Positions 36,495-59,805 of a stretch of DNA of 64,000 bases are shown in pieces. Each line of letters starts with the position of its first letter. Position 1 is the stretch's first letter. Below the pieces are notes generated by a model. It searched no databases. It had not been told where the DNA came from and saw nothing but the letters and a program-made list of their open reading frames with translations. A program made the position numbers and the translations under genes. The DNA is from Anisakis pegreffii (Eukaryota; Nematoda; Chromadorea; Rhabditida; Anisakidae), in NCBI GenBank assembly GCA_035041965.1, contig JAPYMA010003003.1, positions 186,001 through 250,000 of the forward strand. The letters are read 5' to 3'.

Positions 36495-39400
36495 TTAAAT
36501 ATAATTCGGTACCTCCTGTCCAGTCAATAAACGGAACATAGAAGTTGGCATTGTTTTCATGTGTATCTCACCGATTGCTGTCGCTAACATGTTCACGATC
36601 TTTTCGTGAGCCACTGCCACAACACTTTGAGAGTTTATCTCAATTATGCGATGACCCACTCGAATACCACCTCTTTCAGCAATACCTCCGCGTAATAAGC
36701 TACATATCTGAAACATTTTCACGGCTACTTTCAAACAGCCTACACAATCCTGGTGAATAAATCAAAAGTAGTTCCAAAACTTACCACACCATTTTGCACA
36801 CTAAAACCTAATTGATATTTAGTGTCAGGTCGTTTTATACGCACTTCAACGACGGGTGGTGTTGAGACGACTGTTAATTTAACAGCTGTTGAACTTCGGG
36901 CAGCCTGCAATTCAGTTGTGAACTGGTCGCTATGAAATATATGTTCCACTCTAACAACGCCAACGTTCTGATTCAGTTATAATTCACCAACAAAGTAATC
37001 TACGAAAACAATATTTCACTGAAACAATTGAAACCTTAATATTCTGTTGAGCAGACGCCAACGGAAGCCCAACCAACGAGATACCATTTATTGCAATTAT
37101 CTTAAAATACCGCATTAAATTAAAACAATCAAATAGTGTCCTTACCCCCACAAACAATTATCACAAATTCAATTTATCGCAACAAGTCTCTCACTCGTCA
37201 ATAGTGTCACTGGATAGCAAGTGTGCTTGCTTATTCGAGACAATTTTCATACTATCAAACGTCATTTGTGTGAGAATATTTTCAAATGGGTAATTGAGAA
37301 GAATAAAGATGAATTTCGTCAATATACATGCTGCGCACACCAATCAAGTGTTCATCTGCACTGACGACATAAAAAATATTGTCAAAAAGAAATTCTTCAT
37401 CTGTTCGTAAGTAAAATGAAGGCAGCACCTGATCACCGATATTCAACTGGTTACATCTGGACGCAGCACCGTTCGGTTGCAGATTTGCAATTACAACTGT
37501 CGGTAGCATCGAACCCCATCCCGACTCAACCACAACAACACCCAACGGCTCACCGGCTTTCTTCGGTACGACGATATCCTTTTGAGTCTCTTTCCGAGCG
37601 AACATTTCCAGCTCTTCACCCATCATCTCTTGTGAATTCAGCACTTCCTTGAATTCAAAAATTTGTTCAAACAGCAACAACAAAGAAACAATCAACTGAG
37701 TCAATTCCATTCAACAATTCAATCAATCAACTCGCATCTACCACCGGCAACGAACCAAATCTTAGTCACCGAATGAAATCAAGACCGAATAACAATTGAC
37801 ACATCGAAATCAAAACAAACCACAAACCTGATAATCGATTTCACGTAAATATGACGGGTCATCAATACCGTTTGCTCGCAGAAACTCCACATAGGCCACC
37901 TGAAAGGCTTGACCAATGGATTGCGCAATAAATGACGCTTCCTCAGACTCGAACACATGGCATATGACACGTGGTGCTCGTCGCGTTCCTTCTAGGCTAT
38001 AAGTAAGTGCTCACTGCATTAAACAACAACGAATACTCATAAGTATATGAAATATGTTTAAATACAAATATTCGAGAAAGAACGATTTCTCATAACAAAA
38101 CCCGTAGTCGTCATGCGGATAAGCCAAACGTTATTAGCTAAGCGATCAAAACGGCATCAGTTTCAATCTTCCTCGTCTTCTTCAACCTATCACAGGACCA
38201 CCTCGTGTTAGGGTGAACCTTGACCAAACAGTTCCACTGCAGTAACCAGTCCCACACGTCAATCCCAATCCGTCAGTCTTTTATTAGATCGACTCTGTGA
38301 CCCTATTCTATTATTGTTCTGTACTCCGCCATTCATATTCATGCATCCCAGAAGGTAACCTAGCGCACATCTCCCTCACCCGTTTGTAGAGCATTCTCCA
38401 TAGAGTCACTCAGCTAATGTTCACACTCAATTCTTTCACGGAATACAACTGCACAGGCAGCAACCTTTCAGAAGAGCATTCTTCTTCACTGGCCGACTGT
38501 GACATACGACGTGCCATCAGCACAACCAAATCACCAATGTCAGCTATGTAAGAGATTGTTCGTAGTGCATGATCCATTAGAATATCCTGCAATTCAATAG
38601 TAAATACACTAATAATAATAATCACTTGAAGACTAATGATTCTTGTGATTACATCATAAGAATAATAGCACTGATAAAGTCGAATTAACTGCCACGAATT
38701 TAATCTTATCATACAACCTTCGAGCTGATCATGAAAGAGAATCATTCAATTCTGTCTCACTGAACCAATGCATACATTTTCTGTAATTGAAACTATCAAC
38801 GACACTGCATCAGGCAGCTTTCAGTGCAGCTACATGAAACAAATCCCTAGACATAAACCTGCCGACCCTGATAAGCCTTAACTGGAATGTAACATTAGCA
38901 TGGTCCAATTTTCTTTTGAACCACACTCACTGTAAAGGTAACGGATACGGATTCATACAAGCAAAGCAGGGAGAACATTGTTCTGCCACGATCAAGCCTT
39001 ATAGAAGATATATGAGTGAATAGATACCAACACCATCAGCCCAAGGAAAACACACATAAACGAGCACATAACAACAACGCCGTTTAGAAATTTGCATGTG
39101 GTGCATACAATAAATGGGCAATAGATGACACACAGTTCAATTCTGCGACTATATGACGAATTGAAAATTTGTGAAAAACGCTTCAAGAAAAATGCAGTTT
39201 TGCCAAAAACACTAGTGATGCTATGAAAAGCAAAGAGCAAGACAACGATGTGTATCACATAAATTATACGAATGAAAATAAAACAACCCAATGGAAAGCA
39301 GCGAACGAAATTTAAGCTTGAGAAGACAGTGTTTTACTGAAATAAACAGATCAGCTTTAAAAAACAACAACAATAACACAACGTCTGTACATACCTGTCG

Positions 39401-39501
39401 TACGTCTGTTTCGGATATCCTCTGAAAGATATTAATCGAATATTTAAAACAGAACACTTTCAAACATTCTTCCGTTTTCTACCAGCCTTTTCCAGTTTCC
39501 A

Positions 39502-39595
<94 letters not shown>

Positions 39596-42500
39596 ATACC
39601 CTGTTCGGTAGCAAAATCTTTTGCATCGTCAATCTTTTGAAAAGCATTTCTACGCGACTATTTATAAATCTTACGAATTTGAAGTTATAAAAACGAATTC
39701 ATTTTTGCAGAATAATCTTAGCACAACTGATATACGCATATTATATGCACATAAAAATACACATTCATTCACATAATTCATCAAAGGCTTTCATATTATA
39801 ATGTCAACGCTCACAAGAGAAATTCGCTCGATGAAAGCCAAAAATATTTTCAGAGAGAGTTTCTGGTTAATCATTCATTTAAATAAGTACACACAATGGA
39901 ATGACAAAAAGAATATCAACTTCAGTGACAATATTACTATTGCGGTGCTGAAATCGATCCAGTAAAGTGATCAATGACTTATAGATAGATATGTAATGAA
40001 ACAACGAAACAGCCTCTGGCAATACAGCAGACTAAAGCGACAATGGGAGGGAGGAATACTGATAAAGCCAAGCAAAATTCTAAAAGATAACGAATGCCTC
40101 ACCTGCAGATCGGTGTTCAAAACCATGATCTTTTCGGTGGATATGAATAAATCTATATCCGTGCTCGGTTGTATCTCACCAGCTGGTGCCTCAAAAATCA
40201 TCATTATTCGTATTTATTATTACGGCTATTGTTCGATATCAGTAGCAATACGAACCTTGACCCTTGCAACAGCTTCTTGTGCTTGCATCATACGACTCGT
40301 TTTCGTCGGACGTCCCTCGCAAATCAGTTGCGTTGAGCCAAGATAACGAGCTCGGAATAGAACCCCTTCAATGAGCACAGCCGGTTCGTGCACAATCACT
40401 GCATGAAACGACTGATCATTACAAACCTTAGCATTCGAACCCAAATTACATCACATTTCCATTCACAGATTCGTTATTCCCTGCAGCACTTGAAACGTTT
40501 CCGTTATTCTGCATGATGAATGCGCAACGTTTTCAAGTGAATGATACTATTGGAACGTTTCAACTTTAAAGTGAACAATCGACCTACCATATAAAATACG
40601 CACTTTAAAAGAAATGAGCTTACCCTCTTTCTTGGATGCTTTCTTGGTGCGTTGTTCATTATCGCCATGATCATTATTCGTTAATAAGCGGTCTGTTTCG
40701 TCAACGGTCTCATCCCTCGTGTTATCAATTTCTGAATGTTGCTTACTCAAGTTCACGTCCGTCAAAAAAAAGAAAATAAACTATCTATTACGTTACACAA
40801 CCCGTTTAATTTTCAATTGTATTAATTTGAACTTCATCAGCTTCCTGACTATTAAGATGAGTGCAACACGCATATGTAAATACTACATACACAAACATAT
40901 GCAAACTTACTTTCAGCTGATAACTGCGGTTCAGACAAATTTTCATTATTGCGCCCTTCTCTTTGCATTCGTTTCAAATATGAATCACTTAAAATAATCA
41001 ATCAATAGTTGGTCATTTATTAAAAGCAAAATGATGTGGCAACTCTAAATAACCGCAATAACTCACAATAACCAATCAACATACCGCATAACCCAAACAG
41101 GCTCACTGTCGTCACTGGTTTCACACCTCTTAGTGGTTGTTGCACTGTTGTGTCGTTTTTCAATTTCGTTCCAACCACTATCATCAGGCCAATTGTGTTG
41201 GGTTGTTTTTTGTGGCTGATGATCAGTATGCTTTAAAATAAGCATGCAACTCTAATCGCTTCATTCATTCAGTGAGTAATTATTCACCGCATTAGTTCAG
41301 AACGATATTACCTGTTTTTAGTACAGCTACTACATTTTGTACACATAAAACAAATCTTTGACATTTCTGAACATAAACACGAGCTGAAAGCTTGCCGATG
41401 CACTAAACGTTCGATAAATCTTAATTCATTTGAAACAGTTGCTGGTTAGAGAATATCATAAGTATGAACATTATTCAATAAATGAACCATACCGATTTGA
41501 CAGCAACTGAAGAGGACGAAGATGATTCAGATGTGGTGGCAGGTTGTGCTCGTTTTGACGAGCTGGAATGTTGAGAAGGGGCTAATGTTATGAACGAATG
41601 ATTACTGGAAGTATTATTGGGGTTTGTGTGGGGTGGTGGCAGAATGGTTTGTTGATTATTGGAACGATGCGATGTTGTTGTGCTGTTGTCGTTGGAATGC
41701 AACTGATTATCGTGACGTTGTGGCGGTGATTGCTTTGACGAGGACGTCGACTCGTTATTGTTCAACTGAAACGCTGCGGCAGCTGCTGCTGCTGCTGCAG
41801 CTGCGGGCAGTGGGAATAAAGCCATCTGTTGACTCTGCTGTTGAAACTGCTGTAGTAACGCTGCGGCCAACTGAATCAACTTCTTCTTTCTTTTGAGAAA
41901 ACATTGCGCGAAAATTATACTTTCAAAATGCTAGAAGCGCACTGATTCATGCAATGACACATCACTAGTTTCAGTTAAAAATGGATACATATTCATAATA
42001 ATAATATGATTCACATCCCAAAGGTAAATTACAAGTGATTGATGCACCACCTACCTGTGGTGTTACCGCAGTTGGTTGTTGATTTGCAGTGGCTGAGAAG
42101 AACGCTGGAAAATAAGGAGTGGGAAAACAAGGTGGAGCTGTTGGAATGCTGCCTGGTGGTTGTTGGTGGAATGATAGGTGCTGCTGATTTTGTTGTGGGA
42201 AGTGATTGTGGAATATTGACTGTTGGTTGCATTGCAATTGATTGGGAAACGACGAAGATGACGATAAACAATAGGAACTGTTCAGTGTCGGCTTTTGTCT
42301 CATCGATGATTCGACAGCCACTGACGGATCGCTTATGCCGAACGGTAATGCAGCCTGAAACATTCCGCAGTTATCATTCGTCATCACAACTATCGCTCAA
42401 CAACGACATGCCAATCCATTTCCTTTTAATGCACTTCACCACGTGAAGACAACAACCAAAAAAGTCGCTTCTGAAACAACACTGCAAACAAAACACCAAA

Positions 42501-45500
42501 AGTAACCATTCAAACGATGACGATAGCAAAGACGACGATGAATCGTCGTTTACAGAGGTAAGCGATGATGAGTTTATATAAATGACATGCAATATCACAC
42601 ATTACGTGCTTACAAACAAAACATGAACAATGAACCTACAACAACCAATCATATACGTTCAATAACCTCATTAACAGATGGATTAAAGGTTGATGTGGCT
42701 GTGCGGTGTGCACTACCAACCAAGCAATGATCACTGTTTGCATTGCTTAACAACTGTGCTAACTCTTTTTCATCAATCTGAAACCATCGATGAAAAGAAA
42801 CCGTTCTGTAGTGATCGAACCGAACCGATTTCGAATTCACTATACGGATGATCCGTTTTCACTAATTTAACTGCATTTCTAATCGACGCAATGATGACAA
42901 GACGGCTGATGAAAGTTACCACATGACTGGTCGAGAATAACTTGAACATTTATACATATGAAGAGCTGACTGATCAATTCAGCTTAAGCTATTTCTTTGT
43001 TCTCGAAAACAACAACGAAAGACAAATGAAAAAGTTGATAAACATTAGTCAATAAACTTCTCAACACAATAACAGGACAACTGACAGATAGACGTACAAC
43101 GAACCTTCTTGATATTCTTGTTCTGTATGCGACGATTAATTTCCTTATCAATTTCATTCATTTGCTTCTTGATAAGTACCGACGTACCACAGTCACTATG
43201 TGCTTGTGACAAGGATGATGCTGTTTGTTGCTGTAAGAGTTGTTGGGCTTGCGATTGTCGTTTAGATGCTTCATCAGCATTCCTATTACTGACACTGCAC
43301 CTCGTATCTTCATCTTTTGACAACGACTTGTTGGCTGCTGATAATGATAACGAGCCCATTTTGTCAACTGACAAACAATGTGCCGTATTCAACAACCGTC
43401 CTTCTTCTTGTTCCATTTCGTTCCTAGCTTCATTAAGATCTTCATCACATTTATCTGCTGCTACTGCTGGTTCTGTCACATCTTTATCTGTACCACAATC
43501 ACGCACATTCTTCAGAACTTCACCGCTTGAGCATGCTTCTACATCAGCGTCCTCCACTCTACCATCGATATTCTCTTCGTCATTTCTCGATTCGTCAACC
43601 TAAAACCACTTTACTAAAATCACATCACACTTGAATCAATTCTTTTCTCTTTTCACTCAATTACCATAACACCACAAATCACGAAATAAGAATCAACAAG
43701 CCAATTAATTTTTTACCTTATCACTAACAACTTCATTTGCTTCAACTTTTGTTTCCAACAAGATTTCCTCTCTTCGTTCTGAAATACAAAAATTCCATCA
43801 ATATGAAGGAATAATAATAATAAACAGACCGAAACATGATCACCGAATAAACGACTGTCTGAAAATTGATATTAAAGTTTTACGAGAAACAGTAAACGAG
43901 TATCGAAATTACATTAAGGCATCAATGGCAACCGTTGAGAGTAAAATTCAATTATAACTCCGTTTAGAGGACTACTGATCCTGAAAGAAACGCGCATGAG
44001 ATCGGAAACTGATCGAATCAATTTCTTAATATCACCATAAAGAAATAGTTTGTAACATGATTTACCAATAGTTTCTCGTGCATCGGAAGAAGTGCAGTTT
44101 TCCCTCAATGGCTGAGTTGCAATAGAAGATCGCAGATGAGTAGATGTTTCAATGGGATTATTAATGCTGTTAGAATGATTATTTGCGATGCATTCCGTTT
44201 GGTGGTGTGCATTCTGATCGATGATATTAGATGAAGATGAGGATGTTGATGAGGACATGTCTTCTTGCTGAAATGCACATTTGCAGCTATCCGATCATCT
44301 CTATATGGATCCTGATCAAAGCTAACTAACGTTTCCTTTTTCAACGTAAAACCATAACACAAACAAACAAATCGACCTAACGTCCCCAGTTTTCGATGAA
44401 TCGTAAATGAAAAGTGAACATGTATAAAAAGCATGAAATTTTATTGGGAAGGAAAACCAAGAGACAGCTCTGGAAAGAGAATGATCTACGCAAGAAATGT
44501 GAATCAAAAAAGTAACAACAATCAAAACGAATTTATCAATCAAGAGCTGCACGGCTTTGACAAACTGTAGATGTTGTAAGGGTGTAGCATGAGTGTATTT
44601 TAACCTTAACGTGAACTTGAATCTGAATACAAACCTAACGTAATCCTACGAGTCAAACTGATTCTGAGATTGAGTCTAATTGAAACGGAACAGGCTAAAT
44701 GCACATCCATTTGAGTTCTAGGAGTTGCCTTGGACGGCATTTTCTTGTTAGTTGGAACAAATCTAATCCTCGTCACAAATTCAGTACCAATTTGCCGACC
44801 CACAAAAGGATGCTAGTGTTAGTGACCCTTGGCGCCTGTGGTCTTTCAGTTTGGTATTCAGTACCACAACCACTGCTTCATCACAGCTCTGATTTTAATA
44901 ATAATAATAAGAAAATACTTTTTTATTCGAATCGGAATGATTCGCAGATGAAGATTGTTGTTGAGGTGTGGTAAGACTGAGAGTATCATTGTAATCACCA
45001 TTATGACAGATATTTAATTGTTGTTCATCAACTTTCTTGTTCGGTATTGATTCATTTTGTTGATGGTCATCGTGTAGTGGTTGCATTGTTGCACTTGATA
45101 GAACATTTTCGATTGTTCCATCGAAACACTTAAACGATTTGATCCAATCAGTTACATAGTGCATGACCACTTAAAGGTTCAGCATTGATCAACTAAACAA
45201 ATGGAACACAATTGACTGCTACCTGATTGTGCAAATCTGCAGGGATGGACGATGAAGGAGGAAGCGTTGATGCAGCCGCCATAAGACTCTGAATATATTG
45301 TTGCATCATTTCCTGATAGTGAACACTTTGTAAGAAGTAATTCTCGGATGGTAACGGGTTGATACGATATTCAGCAGTCGCTTCGTTATGATCTGTTTGT
45401 TGTTGTTGATGTTGATGTGCCACTACCGAAGACGACGGTTGCTGTGGCATGAATGGTGTCATAAATGGGTTGGCAAAAAACGATGGTGCTGCTCCAGCTG

Positions 45501-46331
45501 CCGTTGGAAGAGTCGAAAATGTTATACCACCTCAAAGTTATATTCAAATTTGAAAATCGATTTTGTTTATTAACATCATCGTTGGTGCATGCATTCAAAA
45601 ATTGTACGAATCAAGAAACAATACCCCTGAAATATAACCATCTTGAATATAGATGAATTTGTCTAATTCGATCAAGAAATGAGCACAGAAACGCGTACGT
45701 CATAAACGTATGACAATTTATCGCACTGTCAAACAATCGATCATTGACGCACAACTATTTGTTTGGGCACATATATATCATTTACCTATTAATACGAAAT
45801 GAATGTTGTTCTTTAACGTTTTACTTCTTCACCATTACTGTTGTGTTAACTAATTATTTATTCAATCATGCACATTCAAACGCAATAAACATTTTTCCCC
45901 AATAATTATAGTGCAGTTATTTGTGGAACATCAGTTTTATTACGGAAACGCACTTCAAAATAATGAGTGAGCTTTTCGTCATTTACGAATGACTGCTCGG
46001 CTCTGTTGCAATTTGAGATAATGAAATTCTACGCGTTAATCACTTCTGGTAAAATGACTAATCGGCACTCGAATTCCGTTGAAAAGCAGTGTTATCATAG
46101 GGCAGCTTACTGCTTCATTTCTACATCATTTAGACAGACAACTGAATAATAACTCAACCGAGAAAGGTAACATAGAACTGAGCCCCTTGAAATCAAACAA
46201 AACAAAATCTAACTTCGAACGTCCGTTGTTGAACCGATATCGTCAGTGGAATGCATTCCTTGCGGAATTGCCGAAGTGGTCGGTGCGGCAAGTGGCGCGG
46301 ATGCGGAACGGCCGTCTGTATCAGTAGCCAT
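36495..46331 (-). CDS. lin-10: LIN-10/Mint (APBA/X11) adaptor: Gln-rich N-terminus, PTB, two PDZ domains
   Basis: Exons from the 5' end: 46214-46331 ([10 protein letters not shown]), 45223-45530, about 44919-45128, about 44066-44266, 43717-43778, 43105-43599, 42667-42777, 42055-42354, 41493-41870, 41085-41230, 40911-40987, 40624-40731, 40256-40398, 40103-40189, 39395-39421, 38465-38586, 37828-37996, 37429-37647, 37035-37100, 36785-36904 and 36495-36707. Total is about 1,200 residues. The N-terminus is Gln, Ser and Pro rich with an Ala11 run. Then come [14 protein letters not shown] and [10 protein letters not shown]. The PTB shows [30 protein letters not shown] and [23 protein letters not shown]1 has [23 protein letters not shown]2 has [20 protein letters not shown]. 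It ends [12 protein letters not shown], the Mint C-terminus. In worms LIN-10 acts with LIN-2/LIN-7 to localise receptors basolaterally and at synapses. Exons near 44-45 kb are approximate. Confidence 0.95.
39505..39598. repeat. (TA)n microsatellite in a LIN-10 intron
   Basis: About 90 bp of TA dinucleotides with one TTTA interruption near 39581, just downstream of the CGACGC-free AT-rich intron flank and about 85 bp upstream (coding sense) of the 27-nt microexon. Confidence 0.97.
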
Positions 46332-48746
46332 CTGAATGAGAAGTGAACGTGGAATGAATCGCAAATGAAACAATATTACCAGAAGCGAATCGAGTACGTT
46401 AAATGGGCATGCATATTCAAACACACATGCATATATACACGAGAAGATGGCTGTAACTGCAATCATACTTATTTAAGTCACTAGCCATATTTATTCGAAC
46501 GTTCTCTGAATTGTTTGCAGTGAGTAAAGCGTTTCAAAAGTGCTGTTATAAGTAAGATGAAGAAGCATAGAATGATCGTCGTTTTGTGAGTGATGAAAAG
46601 CACTGCTTGTCGATTCAACAACATTTTTTAAACGAAAAACGAGCCAACACAACTGCAGGCACATTCCTTCGCTAATAGTAATCTGTATACGATTAATAAT
46701 GCCACTAGAAGTCATACTGAAATGAATAAGTAGCGATTCTCTCAGCACTACCACTCGGACACTCACTTCCCAGTAATCACGTCAGCAATATCATTATGCG
46801 TTTGTCACATTCATGGCTTATATTCGTGCATCTCTTATACGTTCTAGGCTGCATCCTCGGTGCCTCTCTTCAATACAAATCGATATACGTACACCACATA
46901 TGTGCAGACACAATTTATAGCCTTCTATTCGCTTTTACATATCTATAAGACATAACGCCACATATCCATCTTTTTGGCAAGTTATGCAGCAACAAAATTC
47001 GTTCGTAACGTTCATTAACTAGCATTTTAAAACTCAATTTTTGACTTTTGAAGCATACAAAAGCAAACCATATCCACCCATTACAAGCAACCCAACCCTT
47101 TTTTGTATGTTACTGCTTCAATCGCAGTAGTCACGATATAAGCTTATTCAGGCTACATTTATCGCCTATTTCGATTCAGGTATCAAACTAAAATTAGATC
47201 TGAATTCCACAAAAAGAATGTCGTCAATAAATATTCTTCAACTTTTTCAACAACGTATAAAATCACTGAGCAATTCTCACTGTCGATTTATTTTGAAGTT
47301 CAATATGGTTGAATCAAACCCTTTCAAAACACTAGACAGAACTGAAATCTGCAACGTGAAAATAAAGATCGCAAATTTTGTCGTAAAAACGACCTCTAGA
47401 AGTTCCTGCAAATATGAGCCACAATGAGATGAAATACCCAGATGATGCTTTATACGGCTAGTTGTTATAAAATATTATCACAATACAGATAATACAAAAA
47501 CAGAATGAATTGATGTTAAGACGATAGTAATCACAAATGAATAAAACTTTCATCAATGAAGAAAAAAATTGGAAATGACAACTCAAGTAAATTCAAAAAT
47601 TGAAAAATGGAACAATAAGAAAGCACATAAACACAACTCCATTGAAAAAAAAATGGAAGAACAGAACAATTCAAAAAGAACCTTAAACACTGAAGCAACC
47701 GTTGAAAGCTAAAGAGACAACTGAGATCGAAATTGTCAACAAATATGGATGGATTCGAATTGAACAAAAAACGAAAATTATAAAAATGTAAGAAAAATGA
47801 ACTGAAAATTAACACATCAGTATAACCACCAACAGAACAATGAGACATAAATAAAAATATACACCGTTCAAAACAATAATCCCTAGATCAAAGAGAAAGA
47901 GAAGAATATTAATAATAATGAAAACAACAACTTAAAAAACCTTCGGTGTTGCACAGCGTAAAAAAAGTTTTTCATAAAGAGACTATTCCTCGTGAACACA
48001 AATAAAAACAAGAATATACCACATAGAATACTGAGTGACAAAATGAATAGGTTATTGTTAACATCGCATAACAATAATAATATCAGCACGATAAGGATGG
48101 CAATGAATCGATAAGAGTAAGGATACTAAAATTATTTCATTTATAATATCAAGAATATGATGATAAATATCAAAGAATAGTAATTTTGATTTTTCTTAAA
48201 GATAATATGCAGTTGACAACACGTAACGAAACCTTTGCTCAATAAAATAATTATTGGTCACTTATTTAAGAAAAGCATAATTAATAATGAACGGTAAAAG
48301 CTGAAACTTCTTAAGTAAACGAGATATGGCAATCGAACTTCAATAAGCAAACGAAGTATTATTAGAACAAATGTTGATATATCAATAAATACGTGAGCAG
48401 TTCGATAGTTAAAGTAGTCTGCTAGCGTCATAGAGTTCGAATACAAATTGCAAAGGAACAGTGTTGAACATTGCATAAAACCTGACCAAAATAGGAACGA
48501 TATCACACCGTTGATGAACAACTGTTTATATCACAAACTTGAACACAAAACGCAGAAATGGGGTGTATGAATTTTGCTAATTAATGGCTATGATAATGAT
48601 TAATTGTCTTTTTATGAACATGCCATAAATTAACAACAATATAAAGCATAAAATCACATAGTCATCACACAGTACTCTTCGAAAGAATTGTTGAGAAATA
48701 TGGAAATGAATAAACAATAATAAATTATTGAAATGATCGTAGCGTT
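46332..48746. other. Spacer between SLC66A2 3' end and LIN-10 5' end
   Basis: Both flanking genes are on the minus strand. The stretch is A/T-rich, with long A-rich runs at 47560-48200 that give Phe-rich spurious frames on the minus strand. No gene, RNA or clear promoter element is seen. Confidence 0.5.
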
Positions 48747-58172
<9,426 letters not shown>

Positions 58173-58427
58173 TCAATCAATAAGTTGATCAGTAGAGTGA
58201 GAAGTGTTCTTGAAAACGTATTGGTAATAGATGATATTGTTTATCGCGTTGTAAAAGCGCAGCAACGACTGATCTTGAATAGAGGAAAGTTTAATGGATG
58301 ATTGTTGATACAGACGCACAAACATCAACTAGCTATTCAGGAGGTAACGATGGATCGAACAGCTGAGTGACGATCAATTTAATGTAGCACCCACAATCGC
58401 TGATGAGCACAATAAAGCATTTATGGA

Positions 58428-59206
58428 TATGACCTAAACCATAACTACTCATAATAACTTAACATTGCTTGCAATCCTATACTGCGAACTTGTTTTACAT
58501 GAAATGATAATAATTAAAGAAGTAACTGTTTCACGAATCACGAATAGCAATTGCAACCCTACAAGAATATTCCCGATTGTTTCATTCAACACGATAAGGC
58601 GACACACAAATTGAAGCACAGCAAACCTGAAAATGAATGGTGAAAGTAACTGAAAAATATTCAAAACGTATGTGAGAGTATATTTCATTGATTATAACAT
58701 AGGTAAACATCAATGTGATGTTAAAATGCTTCATTAGAGAAGCAATTGAACTCTTCATCGAACAACTCTTATTTGATAGCTGAACGGCTCCTGAATGAAC
58801 CATTTATGATAAGTTCCACAGCCCTTCTGAATACAATACCCATCACAATAAAAATCAGTTGATAAGAGACACGTAAATATTCAACGATATCATCGAAAAA
58901 GTATTAAAATGTGAACGGATCGTTGCTCGTATGAACTTTCATAAAGTAAGCATATAAAGGCAACACAACATATACAAATAACAGTTTTATGGATACACAA
59001 ATAAACAACTGAAAGTGAGATTACAACGAAATTATTCAAGAAATTTGGAGGTAATCAAAAAGATGCACACAAACATGTATGCAATGTAAACCAACCAAAG
59101 ATAACAATTATTACCTATTCAATAAACTATTGATGTAAAGCATGCATATAAAGGTTGCCTTCATAAGCATACTGTACACTTCCAAATAGCTAAAAACGAA
59201 ACGTAC
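58428..59206 (-). other. Unassigned multi-membrane-protein-like frames
   Basis: Three pieces with splice-like edges lie upstream of SLC66A2: about 59118-59190 (YLEVYSMLMKATFICMLYIN), about 58917-59009 after CACTTTCAG (LLFVYVVLPLYAYFMK), and about 58450-58626 after TTTTCAG (FAVLQFVCRLIVLNETIGNI). All are hydrophobic. They faintly recall a second PQ-loop protein (SLC66A3-like YLE.. and KFAxLQ patterns), but phases do not all join and no start is visible. Could be a degenerate duplicate or chance AT-rich frames. Confidence 0.22.
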
Positions 59207-59751
59207 ATAATCACGACACTTAATAAACTTCGATGCAAACTGTTAAAATTATGAAACAACTAACAACCATTACGTAAAACTAAATTTTCAAACTGCAAAT
59301 ATGCTAACAGTAACAATGATTTTATGATAATAATAACAGTGAGTGGTGATACAGCATGATGGTTCACTCAACTGCAGTATTTTAACGATGGACTGTTGAA
59401 GATAGTTGAAACTGTTTCAAAAATTAAAAACTTCATAATCGTCTTATACACCGGAACGTCAATGTGCAATAGTACAATATACAATTTTCCTCAGTGCCTT
59501 CATCGCAAGCAGAGAAATGATTTCAACTACTTCAACATGGCCCAACAATAAATAATAATACGATATCATAGAATGATTTAAATACATCACTTCCGCCCAG
59601 CATGAGGATAATTCTCAAAACGACAACAAAATTGAACTTGAATCATGAAGTAACAGTCATCAAACCCGAATTGCATGAGTAGTCAGTAATAACAACAATA
59701 AATTCTCATTAATCATTGCTACATCCATTTGCCACATTGATCCAACACTTT

Positions 59752-59757
59752 TATTGC
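59752..59757 (-). terminator. Likely poly(A) signal of CNEP1R1
   Basis: AATAAA on the minus strand about 50 bp after the stop codon; a nearer copy begins at the last base of the stop itself. Confidence 0.5.
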
Positions 59758-59805
59758 CACATCATATATTTATGTTTTTACCAAACGTTACAATAATTCA
59801 TTTAT

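Noticed and set aside
42039..42446. 135-codon plus-strand frame and similar frames at 41624 and 43109
   Set aside because: Antisense shadows of LIN-10 Gln/Ser-rich exons, which are joined in phase on the minus strand.
47531..48089. Phe- and Leu-rich minus-strand frames
   Set aside because: They arise from A-rich DNA on the plus strand and have no splice or family support.
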